Below, piece by piece: positions 42,580-50,247 of a stretch of 64,000 nt of DNA. The stretch covers positions 992,001 through 1,056,000 of the forward strand of contig NZ_JAJEJQ010000002.1 of the NCBI RefSeq assembly GCF_021390575.1. The letters are read 5' to 3'. The notes beneath the pieces are model-generated. The model was not told where the DNA came from. It saw only the letters and a list, made by a program, of their open reading frames with translations, and did not search any database. The translations under genes were made by a program, and so were the position numbers. The stretch is from Paraburkholderia adhaesiva. Its GTDB lineage: Bacteria > Pseudomonadota > Gammaproteobacteria > Burkholderiales > Burkholderiaceae. Each line of letters opens with the position of its first letter. Positions within the stretch are counted from its first letter, which is position 1.

Positions 42580-42762
42580 TTATTGAATGACGCCGCGAGG
42601 CAGGAACACCAGGAAATAGAACGCGAACCAGATGATCGTCACGATGGCCGTTGAGACGGTCGCCAGCGCGAGCGCGCCACCCGGCCCGTGCTGCACGATC
42701 TCGTCGACGCGCTCAGCCAGCGGGCGTTCGCCTGGTTTTTCGGGAACAGGGGACTCGATCAT
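42580..42762 (-). CDS. Small single-helix oxidase-associated protein
   Basis: A 60-residue protein with a polar N-terminus (ERPLAERVDEIVQHG) and one C-terminal transmembrane helix (VSTAIVTIIWFAFYFLVFLP). It sits between the triheme cytochrome gene and subunit II with gaps of 10 and 18 bp, in the position of the accessory CbaD-like or subunit IIa-like protein of B-type oxidases. No signature beyond size, topology and place identifies it. Confidence 0.65.
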   Translation of the reverse strand: MIESPVPEKPGERPLAERVDEIVQHGPGGALALATVSTAIVTIIWFAFYFLVFLPRGVIQ

Positions 42763-42772
42763 CGTGAGCGCC

Positions 42773-44056
42773 TCAGAAGAGCGGCGCCGCGCGCAGTGCG
42801 TTCACTTCGCGCACGGACACCGGCGTGCCGTGATTGCCCCACGCCGTGCGGATATAAGTCACCACGGCCGCCACTTCCTCGTCGGACAGCAGCTGGGCGA
42901 ACGGCGGCATGCCATAGGGCGTGGGATTCTTGATCGTGCCCGGCGGATAGCCGCCGTTGAGCACCATGCGGATCGGGTTGACCGCGGAATTCATCTGGAT
43001 CGACTGGTTGTTCGCGAGCGGCGGGAAGGCGGGCGGCATGCCCTGGCCTTCTGCCGCGTGACAGACCGCGCATTGCGCCGCGTAGATTTTCCTGCCGAGC
43101 GGCACGAGACGGGCCGCTTCTTCGGCGTTGTAGGTGCTGCGCGGCGAAGTGTCGACTTCGTTTGCGTGGCCTGGCAACGCCTTCAGATAGACCGCCATCG
43201 CACGGATGTCTTCGTCGCTGAGGTACTGGAGGCTGTTCTTGACGACTTCGGCCATCGGCCCATAGACGGCGCCGCGCGTGCACACGCCCGTTTGCAGCAG
43301 ATCGACGATCTCTTCGATGCTCCACTCGCCGAGACCGGCTTCCTTGTTCGACGTGAGCGACGGTGCGTACCAGTCCTGCATCGGAATCAGCCCGCCCTGG
43401 AACTGCTTCGACGTCGAAACGCCGCCGAGCGCATTGATCGGCGTGTGGCACATCACGCAGTGGCCGAGCCCCTGGACGAGGTAGGCACCGCGGTTCCATT
43501 CCGCCGACTGGGCAGGATCCGGTTTGAATTCACCGGGCCGGAAGAACAACGTGCGCCAGCCGATCAGGAGCGAGCGCTGGTTGTACGGGAAGCGCAGGTT
43601 GTGCTCGCGATTCGGCTGGTGGATCGGCGGCGTCGAGAGCAGGAATGCAAAGATCGCATCGGAGTCGGCGCGCGTGACGTTCGTGTACGACGCGAACGGC
43701 ATGACGGGATAGAGCAGCGTGCCATCGCGCGACTTGCCTTCGTGCAGCATGCGATAGAACTGGTCAGCGGTCCAGGCGCCGATGCCGGTCGCCTTGTCCG
43801 ACGAGATGTTCGGCGAATAGAACGTGCCGAATGGCGTCTCCATGGCGCGGCCGCCTGCGAACGGCTTGCCGCCGGGGTTCGTATGGCAGGCGATGCAATC
43901 GCCCGCGCGCGCGAGGTATTCGCCCTGCGCGATTTTTTCGGCCGCGCTGCCGGGCGCGGGCGGCGTGGCCGTCTGGGCGCGCACGAGCGCGCCGGCCGCG
44001 CACAGCGTCGCGACGAGGAGCGGGATACCGAATTTGAGGGATCGAAGTTTGCGCAC
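42773..44056 (-). CDS. Triheme c-type cytochrome (membrane-bound dehydrogenase-type subunit)
   Basis: A 427-residue protein with a signal peptide (FGIPLLVATLCAAGALVRAQ) and three heme c sites: CIACH, CVMCH and CAVCH, each in a cytochrome c domain. The layout resembles the cytochrome c subunit of alcohol or gluconate dehydrogenases, but no dehydrogenase gene is nearby. It therefore probably carries electrons to the adjacent oxidase. I chose GTG 44056, in frame with MRKLRSLKFG-like start codons, 13 bp after the upstream stop. It may not be the only possible start. Confidence 0.85.
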   Translation of the reverse strand: MRKLRSLKFGIPLLVATLCAAGALVRAQTATPPAPGSAAEKIAQGEYLARAGDCIACHTNPGGKPFAGGRAMETPFGTFYSPNISSDKATGIGAWTADQFYRMLHEGKSRDGTLLYPVMPFASYTNVTRADSDAIFAFLLSTPPIHQPNREHNLRFPYNQRSLLIGWRTLFFRPGEFKPDPAQSAEWNRGAYLVQGLGHCVMCHTPINALGGVSTSKQFQGGLIPMQDWYAPSLTSNKEAGLGEWSIEEIVDLLQTGVCTRGAVYGPMAEVVKNSLQYLSDEDIRAMAVYLKALPGHANEVDTSPRSTYNAEEAARLVPLGRKIYAAQCAVCHAAEGQGMPPAFPPLANNQSIQMNSAVNPIRMVLNGGYPPGTIKNPTPYGMPPFAQLLSDEEVAAVVTYIRTAWGNHGTPVSVREVNALRAAPLF

Positions 44057-44069
44057 GTCGAGGCCTCGG

Positions 44070-44771
44070 CTAGTTGGGGACGCTGCCGCAGGCGATCGGC
44101 AGTGGCGCGGGCGCCGCAGGCGTCGGATCCGCGGGCGCGGGCTGCACGGCGAGCCACGCGGCGATCGCCGTGATCTCGCGGTCAGCAAGGCGCGAGGAGA
44201 TGTCGTGCATACAGTTGGGGCTTGCCGTGTGACGCGTGCCGTAGCGGAACGCGCCCAGTTGCGCGCTGATGTAATCGGCGTGCAGGCCGACGAGGCCCGG
44301 AATGGCGGGGCGCATGCCCGTGAGCTCGGCGCCGTGGCAGGCCGCGCAGGCCGGCACTTTGCGCTGCGGCGCGCCGTGCAGGACGAGCTGCTTGCCAAGA
44401 TCGAGCGTGGCGGCGTCGACCCGCGGCGCGGCGGGCGCGGGATAGGGCGGGTGCAACTGCGCGAAGTGCTCGGCCATTTGCTTGAGGTACGCGTCGGGCA
44501 GATAAGCGAGCAGATAGTTCATCGGCGGATAACTGCGTCCGCCGTCGCGGAACGCAATCAGCTGATTGAACAGGTAGCCGGCGGGCTTGCCGGCGAGACG
44601 CGGGAAGTAGTCGTTGTCGGTGCCTTCGCCGTGTACACCGTGGCAGGCGGCGCAGGCGAGCAGGCGTGCCTGCATGGTGTCAGGCGCGCGCTCTGTGGCG
44701 GGCGGTGCCGCGAAGAGCGGCGCCCACGGTCCGAGGAGCACAAGGACGAACAGGACGATTCGCTTTCTCAA
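44070..44771 (-). CDS. Di-heme c4-type cytochrome
   Basis: A secreted protein of 233 residues (if TTG 44771 is used) with a signal peptide (RIVLFVLVLLGPWAPLFA) and two heme sites, CAACH and CAACH, in tandem cytochrome c domains of the c4 type. The frame extends to a GTG at 44801. The TTG has GAGG close by, but the choice is uncertain. It is the first gene of the terminal oxidase cluster and likely donates electrons to CuA. Confidence 0.78.
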   Translation of the reverse strand: MRKRIVLFVLVLLGPWAPLFAAPPATERAPDTMQARLLACAACHGVHGEGTDNDYFPRLAGKPAGYLFNQLIAFRDGGRSYPPMNYLLAYLPDAYLKQMAEHFAQLHPPYPAPAAPRVDAATLDLGKQLVLHGAPQRKVPACAACHGAELTGMRPAIPGLVGLHADYISAQLGAFRYGTRHTASPNCMHDISSRLADREITAIAAWLAVQPAPADPTPAAPAPLPIACGSVPN

Positions 44772-45155
44772 AGACGCCCTCTTGCGGTTGTGACAGCACA
44801 CACCCGATGCAATCCGGTATCGATGAGGTGCCGGGTCGTGCCGTGCTATGGGCTAGCTGGCGTTCCCGTAAGCATCCTCTCGGGGGACATTATGGGAGAA
44901 AAATCGAGGCAAGCGGTGCGAAGGTGTACAAAAAAAGAGAACGACGCCGGGTTTGTACCCGGCGTCGGTATCACGTTAGCTAACGACGCCGGCATGCGGG
45001 TGCCGGACGACGCGCGAGCTCTGCCGAGGCAAAGGCCAGGCGCGATCGTTGCAGAGGGGAGGAGCCGCAAGACGAGGGGCGGCACAACTAAACAGCGCGA
45101 TACAACGACGTGCAGCCATTTGCCTGACTTTACGTAGCGCGCTCGGCTTTTGCAC
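44772..45155. other. Region between oxidase cluster and quinone oxidoreductase gene
   Basis: 384 bp without a gene. It contains a strong minus-strand terminator (44929-44967), a perfect 12-bp palindrome CGTTAGCTAACG (44974-44985) and a third dyad CCGGCA-TGCGGG-TGCCGG (44989-45006). The rest is probably the oxidase cluster promoter region. Confidence 0.5.
44929..44967 (-). terminator. Rho-independent terminator of the quinone oxidoreductase gene
   Basis: A perfect 11-bp stem (CGACGCCGGGT / ACCCGGCGTCG) with a 4-nt loop is followed on the minus strand by TTCTCTTTTTTT. It is about 190 bp past the stop of the 45156-46142 gene. Confidence 0.85.
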
Positions 45156-46142
45156 TCAGACTATGTCGACGACGATCTTGCCGCGCGCGCTCGCGTCAAC
45201 GAGGGCTTCGTAGCCCGCTGCGGCCGTGCGCAGATCAAAGCGGCGAGGGTCCACGCGCGGCGTGAGCTTGCCGGCCTCGGCCAATTGCGTCGCTTGCGCG
45301 AGTATTTCGCCGTGATGCGCCCGATGCTGTCCGCTCAGCAGCGGGTAGAGCGTAAACACGCCCGAGTAGGTGGCCTCGCGAAACGAAAGCGGCGCCAGTG
45401 CGTGCGAGCCCCAGCCGAGCGCGCTTACCACGTGCCCGAAGTGCCGGACTGCCGCGAACGACGCGTCGAGCGTCACGCCGCCTACCGTATCGACCACAAG
45501 ATCGAAGCCCGTGCCGCCTGTGTGCAATTGCACATACTCTTCTACGCCTGTCGCTGAGTAATCGATCGGTGTGGCGCCCAGTTCTTTCAGGATCGCCTGG
45601 TTGCGCGTACTGGCCGTCGCGAAGACTTGTGCGCCGAGTGCGAGCGCCAGTTGAACGCTAACGTTCCCGACACCGCCCGCACCGCCCTGAACAAGCACTG
45701 TTTGCCCGGCTTTCAACCCGGCGCGATCGACGATGCCGGACCACGACGTGATGAACGCGAGCGGCAATGCAGCAGCTTCGCGTATCGACAACCTGGCGGG
45801 TTTGTGCGCGAGCAGGTCGGCATCGACCGCCGCATATTCGGCAAGCGTGCCCTGTATGCCGCCCACGCCGCCGGTCATGCCGTACACGGCATCGCCAGGT
45901 TTGAAGCGCGTTACGCCCGCGCCGACGGCTTCTATCACGCCCGCCATGTCGATGCCCAGCACGAGCGGCAACGGATGCTTCGCGTGGGCGGCTTTGCCGG
46001 CACGGATCTTCGTATCGAGTGGATTGAGTCCAGCCGCGTGGATCCGCACCAGCACTTCGCCTGGCAACGGGGCTGGACGTGGGAGTGTGGTGAGTTCGAG
46101 CGGGCCGTCGTAGCGGTCGAGGACAAGGGCTTGCATGGTCAT
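45156..46142 (-). CDS. Zinc-independent quinone oxidoreductase (MDR superfamily)
   Basis: A 328-residue NADPH-dependent oxidoreductase of the medium-chain superfamily. The GroES-like N-terminal domain has GEVLVRIHAAGLNPLDTKIRAG. The Rossmann domain has GQTVLVQGGAGGVGNVSVQLA, the NADPH motif. Zinc ligands of alcohol dehydrogenases are absent, as in quinone oxidoreductases. The start is uncertain between ATG 46142 and 46136; AAAAGG is present 8 bp before the former. It is a single gene with its own terminator. Confidence 0.9.
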   Translation of the reverse strand: MTMQALVLDRYDGPLELTTLPRPAPLPGEVLVRIHAAGLNPLDTKIRAGKAAHAKHPLPLVLGIDMAGVIEAVGAGVTRFKPGDAVYGMTGGVGGIQGTLAEYAAVDADLLAHKPARLSIREAAALPLAFITSWSGIVDRAGLKAGQTVLVQGGAGGVGNVSVQLALALGAQVFATASTRNQAILKELGATPIDYSATGVEEYVQLHTGGTGFDLVVDTVGGVTLDASFAAVRHFGHVVSALGWGSHALAPLSFREATYSGVFTLYPLLSGQHRAHHGEILAQATQLAEAGKLTPRVDPRRFDLRTAAAGYEALVDASARGKIVVDIV

Positions 46143-46366
46143 GGGCGTGGCCTTTTCAGCTGATTCGGTGACATGGATGTGGACGCATGATGTCGAGCGG
46201 CAGCGCGCCTGAGGCGACTGACTCTCGACGCGACGCAAACAGTCTATGAATAGTGCCCCTGATGTTGAATGCCGTGCCGGCTCAAGTTCATGCGCGATCG
46301 TCTCATCGGCGAGACGGTGCACGGGGCGGCGGCATGGCGGTTTTTTCGGCGTGAATCTGTGCTGCG

Positions 46367-46753
46367 CTATGGCTTCACATCGACGAGATTCGCATCGCGC
46401 GCAAGCAGCCAGCGACCGCTAGCGTCGCGGCGCAAAAGCGTGAGCGTATAGCCCGCGCGCCGCACGGCTTGCACGGCGCCAGGCGGGGTCACGCTGATGT
46501 CGATGTAATTGCGGATGAAGGCCCAGTCGCCCAGTACCTGGAGCTCGACGATCCGCGCCGTGCCGTCGATGTGCATGCCCGCCTGCGACGCCGACGCGGC
46601 CGCGAATTCCGCCTTGCCGAACGGTTCCATGCCCGGGACCATGAACACCACGTCGTCGGTCATCAGGCTCAGGACTTTCGCGGTGTCGCCGGCGCGGCTG
46701 GCGGCCATCCAGGTGTTCACGAATTCGTGTATCGCGCGTTCGTCAGCGGTCAT
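46367..46753 (-). CDS. SgcJ/DUF4440 (SnoaL-like) family protein
   Basis: A 128-residue NTF2-like protein of the SgcJ/EcaC or DUF4440 group. Key segments are AIHEFVNTWMAASRAGDTAKVLSLMTDD, VVFMVPGMEPF and GDWAFIRNYIDISVTP, ending YTLTLLRRDASGRWLLARDANL. These proteins are often of unknown function, some enzymatic. ATG 46753 follows CGGAG; TTG 46777 is unlikely. Confidence 0.85.
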   Translation of the reverse strand: MTADERAIHEFVNTWMAASRAGDTAKVLSLMTDDVVFMVPGMEPFGKAEFAAASASQAGMHIDGTARIVELQVLGDWAFIRNYIDISVTPPGAVQAVRRAGYTLTLLRRDASGRWLLARDANLVDVKP

Positions 46754-46868
46754 CGTGCGCTCCGTAGCGTGTGCCAATGTGCACGATTCTAGCCACGTAT
46801 TCGCCTTGCGTTAGACTCGATCGGCCCATGCCGCGTCAGTCACCATAATCACACCGGTCACGACAAAA

Positions 46869-47006
46869 ATGGACCGAATCGATGCGATGGACGTGTTCGT
46901 CGCCGCGCTGGACGAAAACAGTCTTGCGGGCGCGGGTCGGCGGCTTGGCCTTCGCGCAATTGCAGCGCATTACCGACCACGATTGAATCGCCAGGCGGAA
47001 GAATGA
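46869..47006 (+). pseudogene. Remnant of a LysR-family regulator (N-terminus only)
   Basis: A 45-codon frame starts MDRIDAMDVFVAALDENSLAGAGRRLG, trimmed here, a textbook LysR start: the helix-turn-helix of such proteins would continue RSPAAVSR. After about 28 codons the match stops and a stop codon follows. No other part of a LysR gene is seen nearby, so most of the gene is deleted. Confidence 0.55.
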
Positions 47007-47106
47007 CTTCCGCATGTCGTGGATTCTCTCTATTTGCTGACTAATCTAGAGTCGTTTCCATCGACCCGAGGCGCCGCGTGCGGCGCTGACGCATGGAGAG
47101 CAAAAA

Positions 47107-47232
47107 ATGCAGCCCGCAGCCCTCAATCCCGCCGCGCAGGCGTCGTTCAACGTCTGGAGTGCCACCGTGTCCGGCGCGGGGGCGAGCCTGATCGGCATTG
47201 GCCTCGCGCGCTGGGTCTCGTGCCTTACATGA
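47107..47232 (+). pseudogene. Remnant of an MFS transporter (N-terminus only)
   Basis: The 41-codon frame, with GGAGA 8 bp before its ATG, reads WSATVSGAGASLIGIGLARW, the first helix of YbfB/YjiJ-type MFS proteins (SLIGIGLARF). It then runs into a stop. With the LysR remnant just upstream, it looks like the debris of an LysR-MFS gene pair, with the rest lost before the intact nitronate monooxygenase gene. Confidence 0.5.
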
Positions 47233-47463
47233 TCCGAAATGGCTCGCCGCCCCCCCGATCGAACGCGTTTGGCGTGCCGGACGACGCTGCGCGCAACGCG
47301 GCTTGGTGTATTGGCCGACCGTATCGGCAGCAGGAATATCATGGTTAATTGATTGCCGCTGGCCGCGATGCTGGCGGTGTGTAGCATACTCGCGCATTGG
47401 GCGCGCGGATGGTAGCCGTTTCCGGCGACGCGCAGGAAGGGGGTGATTCATGGAGAAATCGAA

Positions 47464-48561
47464 ATGACAGATTCATCAGGAAACCGAAGCTTGTTGACCC
47501 TGCTCGGCATCGAAAAGCCGATCATTCAGGCGCCCATGGCGGGCGTGAGCACGCCCGAACTGGCGGCGGCCGTGTCGAACGCGGGTGGGCTTGGGTCGCT
47601 CGGCCTCGGCGCGATGAATGCCGATGCCGCCCGCAAGGCTATCCGTGCGACGCGCGCGCTGACCAGCAAGCCGTTCAATGTCAACGTGTTCTGCCATCAG
47701 CCCGCGCGTGCGGATAGCGCGGTGGAACGCGCATGGTCGGACTGGGTTGCCGACGCGTTCGCGCAATACGGTGCGACGCCTCCGGCCGAGCCGCAGGAAA
47801 TCTACACGAGCTTCCTCGTGGACCGCGCGATGCAGACGATGCTCGTGGAAGAGCGGCCCGCGGTGGTCAGCTTTCACTTCGGTCTGCCGTCGGCCGAAGT
47901 GATCGCCGAACTCAAGCAAGCGGGCTGCAAGCTGCTGGCAAGCGTGACGAGTCTCGACGAAGCGAAGCAGGCGGAAGCGGCCGGTGTCGATGCCATCGTC
48001 GCGCAGGGCATCGAAGCAGGTGGCCATCGCGGCGCCTTCGATCCGGATACCGACGATCGCCTCGGCACATTCGCGCTCACGCGCCTTCTGGTTCGCGCGA
48101 GCCCTCTGCCCGTGATCGCGGCGGGCGGCATCATGGACGGTGCGGGCATCGTCGCGGCGCTGGCACTCGGCGCTCAGGCCGCGCAACTTGGCACCGCGTT
48201 TGTCGCGTGCGCGGAAACGGCGATCGACGAGGGGTATCGCCGTGCGCTGCTCGGTGAATCCGCGCGCCGCACGACATTCACGAAGGCCATCTCAGGACGG
48301 CTTGCACGCAGCATGGTCAACCGCTTCACGCAACTCGGCGACGATCCTCGCGCGCCGCAAACGCCCGCTTATCCGATTGCGTACGACACCGGCAAGGCGC
48401 TCCATGCGGCGGCGAAGGCGAAGGGCGAGTTCGGCTACGGCGCTCAATGGGCCGGACAAGCCGCGGCGCTCGCGCGTGGCTTGCCGGCTGCGGAGCTGTT
48501 CGCGCAGCTCGAAGACGAGATGCGCGTGTGCCTGAAAGCCATGCGGGAAATCCAGATCTAG
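47464..48561 (+). CDS. Nitronate monooxygenase (2-nitropropane dioxygenase family)
   Basis: A 365-residue FMN-dependent TIM barrel that oxidises alkyl nitronates. The signature begins PIIQAPMAGVSTPELAAAVS, continues NAGGLGSLGLG, FNVNVFCHQ and VSFHFGLPS, and holds the catalytic GIEAGGHRGAF (His in GGHRG), and PVIAAGGIMDG at the FMN phosphate. ATG 47464 has GGAG upstream. ATG 47443 is less likely. The neighbouring gene debris means its original partners are gone. Confidence 0.9.
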   Translation: MTDSSGNRSLLTLLGIEKPIIQAPMAGVSTPELAAAVSNAGGLGSLGLGAMNADAARKAIRATRALTSKPFNVNVFCHQPARADSAVERAWSDWVADAFAQYGATPPAEPQEIYTSFLVDRAMQTMLVEERPAVVSFHFGLPSAEVIAELKQAGCKLLASVTSLDEAKQAEAAGVDAIVAQGIEAGGHRGAFDPDTDDRLGTFALTRLLVRASPLPVIAAGGIMDGAGIVAALALGAQAAQLGTAFVACAETAIDEGYRRALLGESARRTTFTKAISGRLARSMVNRFTQLGDDPRAPQTPAYPIAYDTGKALHAAAKAKGEFGYGAQWAGQAAALARGLPAAELFAQLEDEMRVCLKAMREIQI

Positions 48562-48670
48562 CGTGGGGAATTACCCGACTGCGGGCGTCCGCGCGTTCGA
48601 GACCGACGACGGTTTCGACGCGCGGATTTTGTTGAAACAGAAGCGAGGTGAATGAATGATGCAGTGTGAA

Positions 48671-49549
48671 CTACACCGCTTCGTTCACCAGTTGCTCGCG
48701 GATCTTGAGCAGTTCGGCGCGCCGTTCCGCGGTCGTAATGGGATAGCTCAGCTTCAGCTTTTCCAGCGTGTCGACGATGATCTGCGAGACGATTAGCCGG
48801 GCGTCGTCCTTGTTGTCAGCCGGAACGATGTACCAGGGCGCCTGTTCCGTGCTGGTCGCCGAGATGCATTTCTCGTAGGCATTGGCGTAACCCTCCCAGT
48901 ATTCCCGTTCCGCCATATCGGAAGCGCTGAATTTCCAGTTCTTGGACGGATCGTCGATGCGCTCGAGAAAACGCTTGCGCTGCTCTTCCTTCGATAAATG
49001 AAGGAAAAACTTCACGATACGCGTGTCGTTGCGGGAGAGATGGGCTTCGAATCCGGCAATCGACTGGTAGCGGCCATTCCATAGCGACTTGCCTGACCCG
49101 ACTGCGGGCGACAGCCCCTCGCCGCCGAGTATCTCGGGATGGACACGCACGATGAGCACCTCCTCGTAGTACGAGCGGTTGAAGATGCCTATGCGGCCGC
49201 GCTCGGGCAGGTCGCGCGAAGTGCGCCAGAGGAAATCGTGCTGAAGCTCCTGTGCGCTCGGGTGCTTGAAGCTGTACACCTGACAGCCCTGCGGATTGAC
49301 ACCCGACATGACGTGCTTGATGCAACCGTCCTTGCCGCCGGCATCCATCGCCTGAAAGACGAACAGCGCGGCGAAGCGATTGTCCGCATAGAGCTTGTCC
49401 TGCAGTTCACTCAGCTTTTTGACGTGCTCGGCCAGTGCCGCGCGATACTCGTCCTTCGTCTTGCACAGGGGCTTCACGCGTGTCGGCCATTTCTTGAGGT
49501 CGACGGTTTGACCCTCGGGTGCGCGGAAATCATCGGAGTGTATTTTCAT
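48671..49549 (-). CDS. ppk2: Polyphosphate kinase 2 (PPK2) family phosphotransferase
   Basis: A 292-residue enzyme that uses polyphosphate to phosphorylate nucleotides (or the reverse). The Walker A is MDAGGKDG (residues 68-75) and Walker B is in RGRIGIFNRSYYEEVL (about 117-132). The lid region EEQRKRFLERIDDPSKNWKFS is typical. Substrate class (AMP, ADP or GDP) cannot be decided from sequence. The gene is alone and convergent with the nitronate monooxygenase gene. Confidence 0.92.
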   Translation of the reverse strand: MKIHSDDFRAPEGQTVDLKKWPTRVKPLCKTKDEYRAALAEHVKKLSELQDKLYADNRFAALFVFQAMDAGGKDGCIKHVMSGVNPQGCQVYSFKHPSAQELQHDFLWRTSRDLPERGRIGIFNRSYYEEVLIVRVHPEILGGEGLSPAVGSGKSLWNGRYQSIAGFEAHLSRNDTRIVKFFLHLSKEEQRKRFLERIDDPSKNWKFSASDMAEREYWEGYANAYEKCISATSTEQAPWYIVPADNKDDARLIVSQIIVDTLEKLKLSYPITTAERRAELLKIREQLVNEAV

Positions 49550-49809
49550 GGCGGCCGCTCAAATGGAAAATCGCTACCAGGTATGGAAACGTTTCGAGCG
49601 TAGCATCGTTCGACCGTGCCGGCGATCGTCGATCATTCGACGCGTCAATTTCATAGCGGAATGAACACGTTGAATTACGCCTCGTCAGGAAGTCGTGAAC
49701 GATGGCTCTTGCCGACGGTGTCTTCTACGAGCACGACCGTGCCCGCCAGGGCGTCGAGCAGCAGACAGAACGAACGAAAGGGACGGCGGCTATTGTCGGT
49801 GCGTAGCGA

Positions 49810-50076
49810 TCAGCTCCGTCCCGAACGCCTCAGTCGCTTGATCACAAGCACGCAAAGCGCAGGCACATGAACCACGCCGAGGCCGGTCACAAACACGGCC
49901 CACGGGGGCGCCGCCGTGCCGGCCAGCATGGCTGACAGCACGCCGAACACGATGCCGACCATCAGCAGCATCGCGTGCGCGATGAAGCGTTTCTGGCCTC
50001 TACCCGTGAAGCGAGGAATGTTCACGTGGACATAGGCGACGATAAGTAATGCCACAGTGGCGACCAACGCAGACAT
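49810..50076 (-). CDS. Small integral membrane protein of unknown function
   Basis: An 88-residue protein with three predicted transmembrane helices (LVATVALLIVAYVHV, HAMLLMVGIVFGVLSAML and WAVFVTGLGVVHVPALCVLVI) and a basic C-terminus. The family is unknown. The start is ATG 50076 with AGGT about 8 bp upstream. It is encoded alone between PPK2 and an MFS gene. Confidence 0.65.
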   Translation of the reverse strand: MSALVATVALLIVAYVHVNIPRFTGRGQKRFIAHAMLLMVGIVFGVLSAMLAGTAAPPWAVFVTGLGVVHVPALCVLVIKRLRRSGRS

Positions 50077-50193
50077 AGCGATACCTGTTGCCTTCTACAA
50101 TGTTTTGTTCATGATCCGGAGGAGGCTGCATTGTAACGATACTCGCCAATGTTCGGATAAGGCCAGGTACGCCGCGTGCTTGCGAGGCGCGGC

Positions 50194-50226
50194 GATAGTC
50201 ACGCAATAGTTACGCGATAGTCACGC
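50194..50226 (+). repeat. Three 11-bp tandem repeats upstream of the MFS gene
   Basis: Units GATAGTCACGC, AATAGTTACGC and GATAGTCACGC follow each other without gap (consensus RATAGTYACGC). The outer two are identical, and the array ends 21 bp before the ATG at 50248. The 11-bp period is close to one helical turn. Confidence 0.85.
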
Positions 50227-50247
50227 AACCGTGGATGTCCCCGTGCG

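Noticed and set aside
42632..44173. 513-codon plus-strand ORF over the triheme cytochrome
   Set aside because: Antisense to a gene with three clear heme motifs; no protein family visible.
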